Assembly (NCBI RefSeq): GCF_021278985.1
Contig: NZ_CP082833.1
Location: 682,001-746,000, forward strand
Direction of reading: 5' to 3'
Source: Citrobacter rodentium NBRC 105723 = DSM 16636
GTDB taxonomy: Bacteria; Pseudomonadota; Gammaproteobacteria; Enterobacterales; Enterobacteriaceae
DNA length: 64,000 bases
Shown here: piece by piece, positions 53,255 through 62,338 of the stretch
Layout: each line of letters starts with the position of its first letter
Numbering within the stretch: position 1 is the first letter of the stretch
Notes under the pieces: generated by a model
Seen by the model: only the letters and a program-made list of their open reading frames with translations
The model's database searches: none
Told to the model about the DNA's origin: nothing
Position numbers and translations under genes: made by a program

Positions 53255-54538
53255 ATGGCAAAAAATATTCGTTGGATAATTGTTTTACTGCTGTTTCTGG
53301 TTTACATGATAAATTACCTGGACCGGGTAGCATTATCAATAACCGTTCCGATGATTGAAAAAGATCTGATGCTAAATGCCGAACAGTTCGGCATGATTTT
53401 TGGCAGCTTCTTCTTCGGCTACGCTATATTTAACTTTATTGGCGGTCTGGCCGTCGATAGATTTGGCGCCACGCTGGTATTAGGCGTCGCCGTAGGTTTA
53501 TGGTCACTATTTTGCGGCCTGACCGCCTTTGCCACCGGTTTTTATTCCATGCTGATCCTGCGCGTCCTGTTCGGGATGGCGGAAGGTCCTATCTGCTCCT
53601 CGGCGAACAAGATGATTAACGGCTGGTTTCCCAAGAAGCAGGCCGCAACCGCCGTCGGCTTTCTCAGCGCAGGTTCGCCGCTTGGCGGCGCGGTCGCCGG
53701 TCCTATCGTCGGCTATCTGGCGCTGGCGCTCGGCTGGCGTCCGGCTTTCTTAATTATTTTCACCATCGGTATTGTCTGGATGATCGTGTGGTTCTTCATT
53801 GCCGCTAACTCACCGGAAAAACATAAGCGCGTCAGTACAGAAGAGCTGGCATTAATTCAGCGGATGAAAAGCGAAGATGCCGAACAGGAAGTGGTAGGAA
53901 ATGAAACCGCCCACTCTCTGGGTTATTATCTTAAGCAACCGATTATTCTGGTGACCGCTTTCGCCTTCTTCTGCTACAACTATATTTTATTCTTCTTCCT
54001 GAGCTGGTTCCCGTCTTATCTGGTGCAGCAACATCATCTGGATATTAAATCCATGAGCCTCACCACGATGATTCCCTGGATTGTCGGTTTCGTTGGTCTG
54101 GCGCTGGGCGGTTATATTTCCGATAAAATCTTTAATATTACCGGACGCCTGCTGCTGTCGCGTAAAATCGTGCTGGTGGTTTGCCTGATGATGGCCGCTA
54201 TTTGTGTAGGACTGGCCGGTACGGTAAGCAGCGTGGTGCCCGCCGTTATCCTGATGTCGGTCTCCATTTTCTTCCTGTATGTAACAGGGGCGATTTACTG
54301 GGCCATTATTCAGGACGTGGTACATAAATCCCGCATCGGCGGCACCAGCGGCTTCATTCACCTGATTGGCAGCATCTCAGGCATCGTTGGGCCGATCGTG
54401 ACCGGTTATATCGTTCAGTCTACGGGTAAATTCGACAGCGCCTTTATCCTCGCCGGCAGCGTTGCCGCGCTGGGCGCGCTGCTGGTGCTGTTCGTGATCA
54501 AGACGCCGCGCTCAGCGGCCAAAACCGCGCAGGCTTAA
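53255..54538 (+). CDS. MFS sugar-acid transporter (anion:cation symporter family)
   Basis: An inner-membrane symporter with about 12 helices and 427 residues. The first helix carries VYMINYLDRVALSITVPMI, typical of the hexuronate/galactonate/glucarate porter family. A central loop (SPEKHKRVSTEELALIQRMKSED) separates the halves. It follows the dehydrogenase by 83 bases and probably supplies the substrate of the locus. Confidence 0.88.
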   Translation: MAKNIRWIIVLLLFLVYMINYLDRVALSITVPMIEKDLMLNAEQFGMIFGSFFFGYAIFNFIGGLAVDRFGATLVLGVAVGLWSLFCGLTAFATGFYSMLILRVLFGMAEGPICSSANKMINGWFPKKQAATAVGFLSAGSPLGGAVAGPIVGYLALALGWRPAFLIIFTIGIVWMIVWFFIAANSPEKHKRVSTEELALIQRMKSEDAEQEVVGNETAHSLGYYLKQPIILVTAFAFFCYNYILFFFLSWFPSYLVQQHHLDIKSMSLTTMIPWIVGFVGLALGGYISDKIFNITGRLLLSRKIVLVVCLMMAAICVGLAGTVSSVVPAVILMSVSIFFLYVTGAIYWAIIQDVVHKSRIGGTSGFIHLIGSISGIVGPIVTGYIVQSTGKFDSAFILAGSVAALGALLVLFVIKTPRSAAKTAQA

Positions 54539-54584
54539 TAGCCTGACAGGGGGCAAAGGCTGCCTCCTGTCAGCGCGAGGGGCG

Positions 54585-55502
54585 TCAGGCTGGCGAAATC
54601 CAGCCACGCCCCAGCGCCGAGCCCTGCACGCCGTGTTCATTCAGATAACGATCAAGCTCCACCATCCCCGTCCAGCGATTCTCGCACCACAGCGGCGCCA
54701 GCAGCGTCGGCCTGCGGGCGCTGGCGGAAATACGGTGGTAGATCACCTCCGGCGGCGTGTGGCGAATCATCTCCCCTGCCGCCACCGTGTACTCATCCAG
54801 CGCAATGCCGTTAAGCCGCCCGGCCTCCCAGGCCTTCGCCATAATGCTGCCTTTGACGATATGCAGCTTAATGCCATCCACGCCGGTTTCCACCACCCGC
54901 TCCAGCGTTTGCAGGCATTCGCTCTGCCCCTCGCCCGGTAAGCCGACAATAAGATGAGAACAGACCTTCAGCCCGCGCTCACGCGCCAGCCGGGTGGTGC
55001 GCTGGTAGCAGGCAAAATCGTGGCCGCGATTAATGCGATGCAGGGTTTTATCATGCGCGGTCTGTAACCCAAGCTCCAGCCACACTTCGTATCCCTGGTC
55101 TTTATACTCGCAGAGCAGATCGAGCACGGCCTCCGGCACGCAGTCGGGACGCGTCCCGACGCAAAGCCCGACGATGCTGGCCTGGCTGACCGCCTGCTGA
55201 TACATTGCGCGCAGCACCTGCACCTCGGCAAAGGTGCTGGTATAGGCCTGAAAATAGGCCAGATAGCGTTTCGCGCGGTTTACCAGATGCGCCTGATGGG
55301 CAAGCTGTTCGGCAATGGAGCGATGCTGCTGGGCTTCATCGGCAAAAGAGGCGACGTTACAGAAGGTGCAGCCGCCGCGTCCGATGGTGCCGTCACGGTT
55401 AGGACAGCTGAACCCGCCGTGCAGCGTCAGTTTATGAACCTTTTGTCCGTAACGACGAAAAAGATCCCCACCAAACATATTGACTAATTTCTGTAACTGC
55501 AT
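54585..55502 (-). CDS. yhcC: radical SAM protein YhcC
   Basis: A radical SAM/Elp3-like protein of unknown substrate. The iron-sulfur motif is in CPNRDGTIGRGGCTFCN, followed by GLCVGTRPDC and SHLIVGLPGEG. The 305 residues compare with 309 in E. coli. It is divergent from gltB, as in E. coli. Confidence 0.94.
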   Translation of the reverse strand: MQLQKLVNMFGGDLFRRYGQKVHKLTLHGGFSCPNRDGTIGRGGCTFCNVASFADEAQQHRSIAEQLAHQAHLVNRAKRYLAYFQAYTSTFAEVQVLRAMYQQAVSQASIVGLCVGTRPDCVPEAVLDLLCEYKDQGYEVWLELGLQTAHDKTLHRINRGHDFACYQRTTRLARERGLKVCSHLIVGLPGEGQSECLQTLERVVETGVDGIKLHIVKGSIMAKAWEAGRLNGIALDEYTVAAGEMIRHTPPEVIYHRISASARRPTLLAPLWCENRWTGMVELDRYLNEHGVQGSALGRGWISPA

Positions 55503-56188
55503 AATCTGATAGACCGCCTCTTAAAAAGAGGCCAAAGCCTGCCATTTTTAGCCCCAGTCGGCGATGACCTGGATCAATCGCCCCGGCGGGCTTTTATCAT
55601 TTGCATAGAAAGTCAAAATAAACGACATTTCATTCATAACCTGTCCGATTACTTTTCCTTATTTCACCGCCGCTTTTTTATCTTCTGACGCCGCTGGCGC
55701 AAAAACAGTATTTTGAATTACATAAAAAACACAAACCAGCACGAAACACTGAATACGACGCTAATTTAAGCGCAGTTAAGGTCTGGCCGGGGGATATGAT
55801 AGTGAGACAGATCACACTACGAGCCGTACTCACCGGGCGCTCAATCAAAGTAAAAAGCACAATAATTTCAATATTTTCAAAAATATAATCAATATATAGC
55901 ACAGTTTTCAACGGATAAGCTTGCCATTTGACCTGTGTGTGGATTCCCGATAAGTTGGGAATCCGCTGGAAGCTTTCTGGATGAGCGGTGTGCTCATCAT
56001 ATTTATGCAGTAATTGAGATTCCCTCTGACAGCAAGTCCTCAAACTTGTTTGACCTACGCGATAAGGATTAAGAGGGCGAATGCGAGGTAAGCGTATCAC
56101 GCGCAAACTCCGTCGCCATGCTCTTGGTGTGCCCGTGCGCAAACGGTATCGGAAGGGGATCCCGCAGAGCCTGGGGAGGTTCACTGAT
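55503..56188 (+). promoter_or_regulatory. yhcC-gltB intergenic control region
   Basis: A 686-base region without a separate gene. It is AT-rich at 55600-55920, suiting the Lrp and IHF control known for E. coli gltBD. A CRP-like site AGTGA-N6-TCACA lies at 55801-55816. An inverted repeat GGATTCCC / GGGAATCC is at about 55940-55963. From 56081 an open frame runs in phase into gltB (see findings). Confidence 0.6.
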
Positions 56189-59100
56189 ATGTTGTACGAT
56201 AAATCCCTTGAAAAGGATAACTGTGGTTTCGGCCTGATCGCCCACATAGAAGGCGAACCTAGCCACAAGGTAGTGCGTACCGCCATACACGCACTGGCCC
56301 GAATGCAGCACCGTGGCGCGATTCTCGCTGATGGAAAAACCGGCGACGGTTGCGGTTTGCTGTTGCAAAAGCCCGACCGCTTTTTTCGCATTGTTGCGCA
56401 GGAGCGCGGCTGGCGTTTAGCCAAAAACTACGCCGTCGGCATGATCTTCTTAAATCAGGATCCGGAACTGGCGGCTGCGTCTCGCCGTATTGTGGAAGAA
56501 GAACTCCAGCAGGAAACCCTGTCAATCGTTGGCTGGCGCAACGTGCCGACCAATGAAGGCGTTCTCGGCGAAATCGCCCTCTCCTCTCTGCCGCGCATCG
56601 AACAAATTTTCGTCAACGCCCCTGCGGGCTGGCGTCCGCGCGATATGGAGCGTCGTCTGTTCATCGCCCGCCGCCGCATTGAAAAGCGTTTGCAGGACGA
56701 CAAAGACTTCTACGTCTGTAGCCTGTCGAACCTGGTCAACATCTATAAAGGTCTGTGTATGCCGGCGGATCTGCCGCGCTTTTACCTGGACCTCGCGGAT
56801 CTGCGTCTGGAATCGGCCATCTGCCTGTTCCACCAGCGCTTCTCCACCAATACCGTGCCGCGCTGGCCGCTGGCGCAGCCGTTCCGCTATCTGGCGCATA
56901 ACGGCGAGATCAACACCATTACCGGCAACCGCCAGTGGGCGCGCGCCCGTACCTATAAATTCCAGACGCCGCTGATCCCGGATCTGCACGACGCCGCGCC
57001 GTTCGTTAACGAAACCGGTTCGGACTCCAGCTCGATGGATAATATGCTGGAGCTGCTGCTGGCTGGCGGGATGGATATTGTGCGCGCCATGCGTTTGCTG
57101 GTGCCGCCCGCCTGGCAGAACAACCCGGATATGGATCCGGAGCTGCGCGCCTTCTTCGACTTTAACTCGATGCACATGGAGCCGTGGGACGGCCCGGCGG
57201 GGATCGTTATGTCCGACGGGCGCTTTGCCGCCTGTAACCTCGATCGTAACGGCCTGCGTCCGGCGCGTTTTGTGATCACTAAAGACAAACTGATCACCTG
57301 CGCCTCTGAGGTCGGCATCTGGGACTACCAGCCTGACGAAGTGGTGGAAAAAGGCCGCGTCGGACCGGGCGAACTGATGGTGATCGATACCCGCAGCGGA
57401 CGCATTCTGCACTCCGCCGAAACCGACAACGACCTGAAAAGCCGCCATCCGTATAAAGAGTGGATGGAGAAAAACGTTCGCCGCCTGGTGCCGTTTGAAG
57501 ATCTGGCGGACGATCAGGTGGGACAACGTGAACTGGACGACGATGCGCTCGCCAGCTATCACAAACAGTTCAACTACAGCGCCGAAGAGCTGGATTCCGT
57601 GATTCGCGTCCTGGGCGAAAACGGCCAGGAGGCGGTCGGCTCAATGGGTGACGACACCCCGTTTGCCGTACTCTCCAGCCAGCCGCGCATTATTTATGAC
57701 TACTTCCGCCAGCAGTTCGCGCAGGTCACTAACCCGCCAATCGATCCGCTGCGTGAAGCGCACGTTATGTCGCTTGCCACCAGTATTGGTCGCGAGATGA
57801 ACGTCTTCTGTGAAGCGGAAGGCCAGGCGCACCGTCTGAGCTTCAGGTCGCCGATTCTGCTGTACTCCGATTTCAGGCAGTTGACGACGATGAAAGAGGA
57901 TCACTATCGCGCCGACTGGCTGGATATCACTTTCGACACCACGCAGACCACGCTGGAAGAGACAGTGAAAGCGCTGTGCGATACCGCAGAGCAGATGGTG
58001 CGCAACGGCACCGTACTGCTGGTGCTTTCCGACCGCAATATCGGCAAGAACCGCCTGCCGGTGCCAGCGCCAATGGCCGTCGGCGCGATACAGACGCGGC
58101 TGGTGGAACAGAGCCTGCGCTGCGACGCTAACATCATTGTCGAAACCGGCAGCGCCCGCGATCCGCACCACTTCGCCGTCCTGCTCGGCTTCGGCGCGAC
58201 CGCCATCTATCCATATCTGGCTTACGAAACGCTGGGCTGCCTGATTGACACCCAGGCGATTGCCAAAGACTACCGCACCGTGATGCTGAACTATCGTAAC
58301 GGCATCAACAAAGGGCTGTACAAGATCATGTCCAAAATGGGCATCTCGACCATCGCCTCTTACCGCTGCTCGAAGCTGTTTGAAGCGGTCGGCCTGCATG
58401 ATGAGGTCGTCAACCTGTGCTTCCAGGGCGTGGTAAGCCGCATCGGCGGCGCTGGCTTTGCCGACTTCCAGCAGGATCTGCTGAACCTCTCCAAACGCGC
58501 CTGGCTGGCGCGCAAGCCTATCGCCCAGGGCGGCCTGCTGAAGTACGTGCACGGCGGCGAATATCACGCCTATAACCCGGACGTGGTGCGCACCCTGCAA
58601 CAGGCGGTGCAGAGCGGCGAGTACAGCGACTACCAGGAATACGCGAAGCTGGTTAATGAACGTCCGGCGACCACGCTGCGCGATCTGCTGGCCATTAATC
58701 CCGGCGGCGAAGCGGTCAGTATTGACGACGTTGAACCGGCGACTGAGCTGTTCAAACGCTTCGATACCGCGGCGATGTCCATCGGCGCGCTGAGTCCGGA
58801 AGCGCATGAAGCGCTGGCGGAAGCAATGAACAGCCTCGGCGGTAATTCGAACTCCGGCGAAGGCGGTGAAGATCCGGCGCGCTACGGCACCAATAAAGTG
58901 TCGCGCATCAAGCAGGTGGCCTCCGGCCGCTTCGGCGTGACGCCGGCGTACCTGGTTAACGCCGACGTCATTCAGATTAAGGTCGCGCAGGGCGCGAAGC
59001 CGGGCGAAGGCGGCCAGTTACCGGGCGATAAAGTCACCCCGTACATCGCCAAACTGCGCTATTCGGTGCCGGGCGTGACGCTGATCTCCCCGCCGCCGCA

Positions 59101-60649
59101 CCACGATATCTACTCTATCGAGGACTTAGCGCAGCTGATTTTCGATCTCAAGCAGGTTAACCCGAAAGCGATGATCTCGGTGAAGCTGGTTTCCGAACCG
59201 GGCGTTGGCACCATCGCTACCGGCGTGGCGAAAGCCTATGCGGATCTCATCACCATCGCCGGTTACGACGGCGGCACCGGCGCAAGCCCGCTCTCCTCGG
59301 TGAAATATGCGGGCTGTCCGTGGGAACTCGGCCTGGTGGAAACCCAGCAGGCGCTGGTGGCGAACGGGCTGCGCCATAAGATCCGTTTGCAGGTCGACGG
59401 CGGCCTGAAAACCGGCGTTGATATCATCAAAGCGGCGATTCTGGGCGCGGAAAGCTTCGGCTTCGGCACCGGTCCGATGGTGGCGCTGGGCTGTAAATAT
59501 CTGCGTATTTGCCACCTGAACAACTGCGCGACGGGCGTTGCCACTCAGGACGACAAGCTGCGTAAGAACCACTACCACGGCCTGCCGTTCAAAGTGACCA
59601 ACTACTTTGAATTTATCGCCCGCGAAACCCGCGAGCTGATGGCGCAGCTGGGCGTAAAACGGCTGGTAGATCTAATTGGCCGTACCGACCTGCTGAAAGA
59701 GCTGGAAGGGTTTACCGCCAAACAGCAGAAGCTGGAATTGTCCCGCCTGCTGGAAACCGCCGAGCCTCATCCGGGCAAGGCGCTGTACTGCACCGAAAAC
59801 AACCCGCCGTTCGATAACGGCGTGCTGAACGCGCAGCTGCTGCAACAGGCGAAGCCGTACGTTGACGAACGCCAGAGCAAAACCTTCTGGTTCGATATCC
59901 GTAACACCGACCGCTCCGTTGGCGCGTCGCTGTCGGGCTATATCGCGCAGACGCACGGCGATCAGGGGCTGGCCTCTGACCCGATCAAAGCGTACTTTAA
60001 CGGCACCGCAGGCCAGAGCTTCGGCGTCTGGAACGCGGGCGGCGTGGAGCTGTACCTGACCGGCGACGCCAACGACTATGTCGGTAAAGGCATGGCGGGC
60101 GGCCTGCTGGCGGTGCGTCCACCGGTCGGTTCCGCCTTCCGCAGCCATGAGGCGAGCATTATCGGCAACACCTGTCTGTACGGCGCGACTGGCGGCCGTC
60201 TGTATGCCGCAGGCCGGGCGGGCGAACGTTTCGCGGTGCGTAACTCCGGCGCTATCACCGTCGTGGAAGGCATTGGCGATAACGGCTGTGAATATATGAC
60301 CGGCGGCATCGTCTGTATTCTCGGCAAAACCGGGGTCAACTTCGGCGCGGGCATGACGGGCGGCTTCGCCTATGTCCTTGACGAAGACGGCGAGTTCCGC
60401 AAGCGTGTAAACCCGGAACTGGTGGAAGTGCTGAGCGTTGACGATCTCGCGATTCACGAAGAGCATCTGCGCGGTCTCATCACCGAGCATGTACAACACA
60501 CCGGTTCCCAGCGTGGTGAAGAAATTCTGGCTAACTGGTCAGCGTTTGCCGCTAAATTCGCGCTGGTTAAGCCGAAGTCCAGCGATGTGAAAGCCCTGTT
60601 GGGTCACCGTAGTCGTAGCGCAGCAGAGCTGCGCGTGCAGGCGCAGTAA
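56189..60649 (+). CDS. gltB: glutamate synthase (NADPH) large subunit
   Basis: Moves the amide of glutamine to 2-oxoglutarate, giving two glutamates; the core of ammonia assimilation with glutamine synthetase. The start at 56189 (MLYDKSLEKDNCGFG) with GGGGAGG upstream gives 1486 residues. Residues 1-11 are a propeptide; Cys12 becomes the N-terminal nucleophile of the class II amidotransferase. The FMN/synthase domain has GGTGASPLSSVKYAG and an iron-sulfur cysteine set CKYLRICHLNNC. The C-terminal GXGXG domain follows (GGRLYAAGRAGERF). Confidence 0.98.
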   Translation: MLYDKSLEKDNCGFGLIAHIEGEPSHKVVRTAIHALARMQHRGAILADGKTGDGCGLLLQKPDRFFRIVAQERGWRLAKNYAVGMIFLNQDPELAAASRRIVEEELQQETLSIVGWRNVPTNEGVLGEIALSSLPRIEQIFVNAPAGWRPRDMERRLFIARRRIEKRLQDDKDFYVCSLSNLVNIYKGLCMPADLPRFYLDLADLRLESAICLFHQRFSTNTVPRWPLAQPFRYLAHNGEINTITGNRQWARARTYKFQTPLIPDLHDAAPFVNETGSDSSSMDNMLELLLAGGMDIVRAMRLLVPPAWQNNPDMDPELRAFFDFNSMHMEPWDGPAGIVMSDGRFAACNLDRNGLRPARFVITKDKLITCASEVGIWDYQPDEVVEKGRVGPGELMVIDTRSGRILHSAETDNDLKSRHPYKEWMEKNVRRLVPFEDLADDQVGQRELDDDALASYHKQFNYSAEELDSVIRVLGENGQEAVGSMGDDTPFAVLSSQPRIIYDYFRQQFAQVTNPPIDPLREAHVMSLATSIGREMNVFCEAEGQAHRLSFRSPILLYSDFRQLTTMKEDHYRADWLDITFDTTQTTLEETVKALCDTAEQMVRNGTVLLVLSDRNIGKNRLPVPAPMAVGAIQTRLVEQSLRCDANIIVETGSARDPHHFAVLLGFGATAIYPYLAYETLGCLIDTQAIAKDYRTVMLNYRNGINKGLYKIMSKMGISTIASYRCSKLFEAVGLHDEVVNLCFQGVVSRIGGAGFADFQQDLLNLSKRAWLARKPIAQGGLLKYVHGGEYHAYNPDVVRTLQQAVQSGEYSDYQEYAKLVNERPATTLRDLLAINPGGEAVSIDDVEPATELFKRFDTAAMSIGALSPEAHEALAEAMNSLGGNSNSGEGGEDPARYGTNKVSRIKQVASGRFGVTPAYLVNADVIQIKVAQGAKPGEGGQLPGDKVTPYIAKLRYSVPGVTLISPPPHHDIYSIEDLAQLIFDLKQVNPKAMISVKLVSEPGVGTIATGVAKAYADLITIAGYDGGTGASPLSSVKYAGCPWELGLVETQQALVANGLRHKIRLQVDGGLKTGVDIIKAAILGAESFGFGTGPMVALGCKYLRICHLNNCATGVATQDDKLRKNHYHGLPFKVTNYFEFIARETRELMAQLGVKRLVDLIGRTDLLKELEGFTAKQQKLELSRLLETAEPHPGKALYCTENNPPFDNGVLNAQLLQQAKPYVDERQSKTFWFDIRNTDRSVGASLSGYIAQTHGDQGLASDPIKAYFNGTAGQSFGVWNAGGVELYLTGDANDYVGKGMAGGLLAVRPPVGSAFRSHEASIIGNTCLYGATGGRLYAAGRAGERFAVRNSGAITVVEGIGDNGCEYMTGGIVCILGKTGVNFGAGMTGGFAYVLDEDGEFRKRVNPELVEVLSVDDLAIHEEHLRGLITEHVQHTGSQRGEEILANWSAFAAKFALVKPKSSDVKALLGHRSRSAAELRVQAQ

Positions 60650-60661
60650 GAGGTTCTGGTC

Positions 60662-62080
60662 ATGAGTCAAAACGTATATCAATTTATCGACCTGCAGCGC
60701 GTTGATCCGCCAAAGAAGCCGCTGAAAATTCGTAAAATCGAGTTTGTGGAAATCTACGAGCCGTTTTCCGAAGGTCAGGCGAAGGCGCAGGCCGATCGCT
60801 GTCTTTCCTGCGGCAACCCGTACTGCGAGTGGAAGTGCCCGGTGCACAACTACATCCCCAACTGGCTGAAGCTGGCTAATGAAGGGCGCATTTTCGAGGC
60901 GGCGGAGCTTTCTCACCAGACCAACACGCTGCCGGAAGTGTGCGGTCGCGTCTGCCCGCAGGATCGTCTGTGCGAAGGTTCTTGTACCCTCAACGACGAG
61001 TTCGGCGCGGTCACCATCGGCAACATCGAACGCTATATCAATGATAAAGCCTTCGAGATGGGCTGGCGGCCGGATATGACCGGCGTGCGTCAGACCGACA
61101 AGCGAGTGGCGATTATCGGCGCCGGTCCGGCCGGGCTGGCCTGTGCCGACGTACTGACGCGCAACGGCGTGAAGGCGGTGGTGTTCGATCGTCATCCGGA
61201 GATTGGCGGCCTGCTGACCTTCGGCATTCCGGCGTTCAAGCTGGAAAAAGAGGTGATGACCCGCCGTCGGGAAATTTTCACCGGCATGGGCATTGAATTC
61301 CGCCTGAACGTTGAAGTTGGCCGCGACGTGCAGTTCAGCGATCTGCTGAACGACTATGACGCCGTCTTTCTTGGCGTCGGCACCTATCAGTCAATGCGCG
61401 GCGGGCTGGAAAACGAAGACGCTGACGGCGTGTTTGACGCTCTGCCGTTCCTGATCGCCAACACCCGGCAAATTATGGGCTTTGGCGAAACGCCCGACGC
61501 GCCGTTTATCAATATGGAAGGTAAACGCGTAGTGGTGCTGGGCGGCGGCGATACTGCGATGGACTGCGTGCGGACCTCCGTGCGCCAGGGCGCGACGCAC
61601 GTCACCTGCGCCTATCGTCGTGATGAAGAAAATATGCCGGGCTCCAGACGCGAAGTGAAAAACGCGCGGGAAGAAGGCGTCGAGTTCCAGTTCAACGTCC
61701 AGCCGCTGGGCATCGAAGTCAATGCCAACGGCAAGGTCTGCGGCGTGAAGATGGCGCGCACCGAAATGGGTGCCCCGGACGCGAAAGGCCGTCGCCGGGC
61801 GGAGATTGTCGCCGGTTCCGAACATGTGCTTGCGGCTGATGCGGTGGTGATGGCGTTTGGTTTCCGTCCGCACAGCATGGAATGGCTGGCGACCCACAGC
61901 GTGGAGCTGGACTCGCAGGGGCGTATTATCGCGCCGGAAGGCAGCGAAAACGCGTTCCAGACCAGCAACCCGAAAATCTTCGCCGGTGGCGACATCGTGC
62001 GCGGTTCAGACCTGGTGGTAACGGCGATCGCCGAAGGCCGTAAAGCGGCCGACGGGATCATGAACTACCTGGAAGTGTAA
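60662..62080 (+). CDS. gltD: glutamate synthase (NADPH) small subunit
   Basis: Supplies electrons from NADPH through FAD and Fe-S clusters to GltB. N-terminal cysteine clusters CLSCGNPYCEWKCP and CGRVCPQDRLCEGSC bind 4Fe-4S centres. The FAD site is AIIGAGPAGLACAD and the NADPH site VVLGGGDTAMD. The 472 residues match E. coli. It follows gltB by 12 bases. No gltF follows. Confidence 0.98.
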   Translation: MSQNVYQFIDLQRVDPPKKPLKIRKIEFVEIYEPFSEGQAKAQADRCLSCGNPYCEWKCPVHNYIPNWLKLANEGRIFEAAELSHQTNTLPEVCGRVCPQDRLCEGSCTLNDEFGAVTIGNIERYINDKAFEMGWRPDMTGVRQTDKRVAIIGAGPAGLACADVLTRNGVKAVVFDRHPEIGGLLTFGIPAFKLEKEVMTRRREIFTGMGIEFRLNVEVGRDVQFSDLLNDYDAVFLGVGTYQSMRGGLENEDADGVFDALPFLIANTRQIMGFGETPDAPFINMEGKRVVVLGGGDTAMDCVRTSVRQGATHVTCAYRRDEENMPGSRREVKNAREEGVEFQFNVQPLGIEVNANGKVCGVKMARTEMGAPDAKGRRRAEIVAGSEHVLAADAVVMAFGFRPHSMEWLATHSVELDSQGRIIAPEGSENAFQTSNPKIFAGGDIVRGSDLVVTAIAEGRKAADGIMNYLEV

Positions 62081-62088
62081 ACCGTTCA

Positions 62089-62129
62089 GGTTCCCCGGAT
62101 ATCGCCATTGCGCTGATAGCCGGGGAGCC
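62089..62129 (+). terminator. gltD downstream hairpin
   Basis: GGTTCCCCGG / CCGGGGAGCC stem (one G-U) starting nine bases after gltD, with a 21-base loop and no strong U-run. It is a possible terminator before codB. Confidence 0.45.
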
Positions 62130-62264
62130 CATTTCCAACGAAAAATTTGTGCCAGACCTGTTTTGCAGCATTTGAAAATCCCGCAGACAATATCCGCAGA
62201 ACTTTAAAACACCCCGCCCCTGACCTGACGATGCCTTCTTCTTTTCAATGCTGAATCCAGCCCT

Positions 62265-62302
62265 ACGGAAACGTTTGCATTCACCAGAAAAATGTATATC
62301 AT
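62265..62302 (+). promoter_or_regulatory. PurR operator and codBA promoter
   Basis: The inverse of ACGGAAACGTTTGCAT (62265-62280) fits every fixed position of the PurR consensus ANGCAANCGNTTNCNT. A TTGCAT -35 (62275-62280) overlaps it, with TATCAT (62297-62302) 16 bases later. E. coli codBA is PurR-repressed, so the same control is likely. Confidence 0.75.
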
Positions 62303-62338
62303 GCGGCGGATTTTTTGGCCAAATAACAAGGAGACGTT

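Noticed and set aside
55678..56424. Minus-strand ORF of 248 codons between yhcC and gltB
   Set aside because: It overlaps the start of gltB and the control region, and is rich in Arg, Ser and Leu without any motif.
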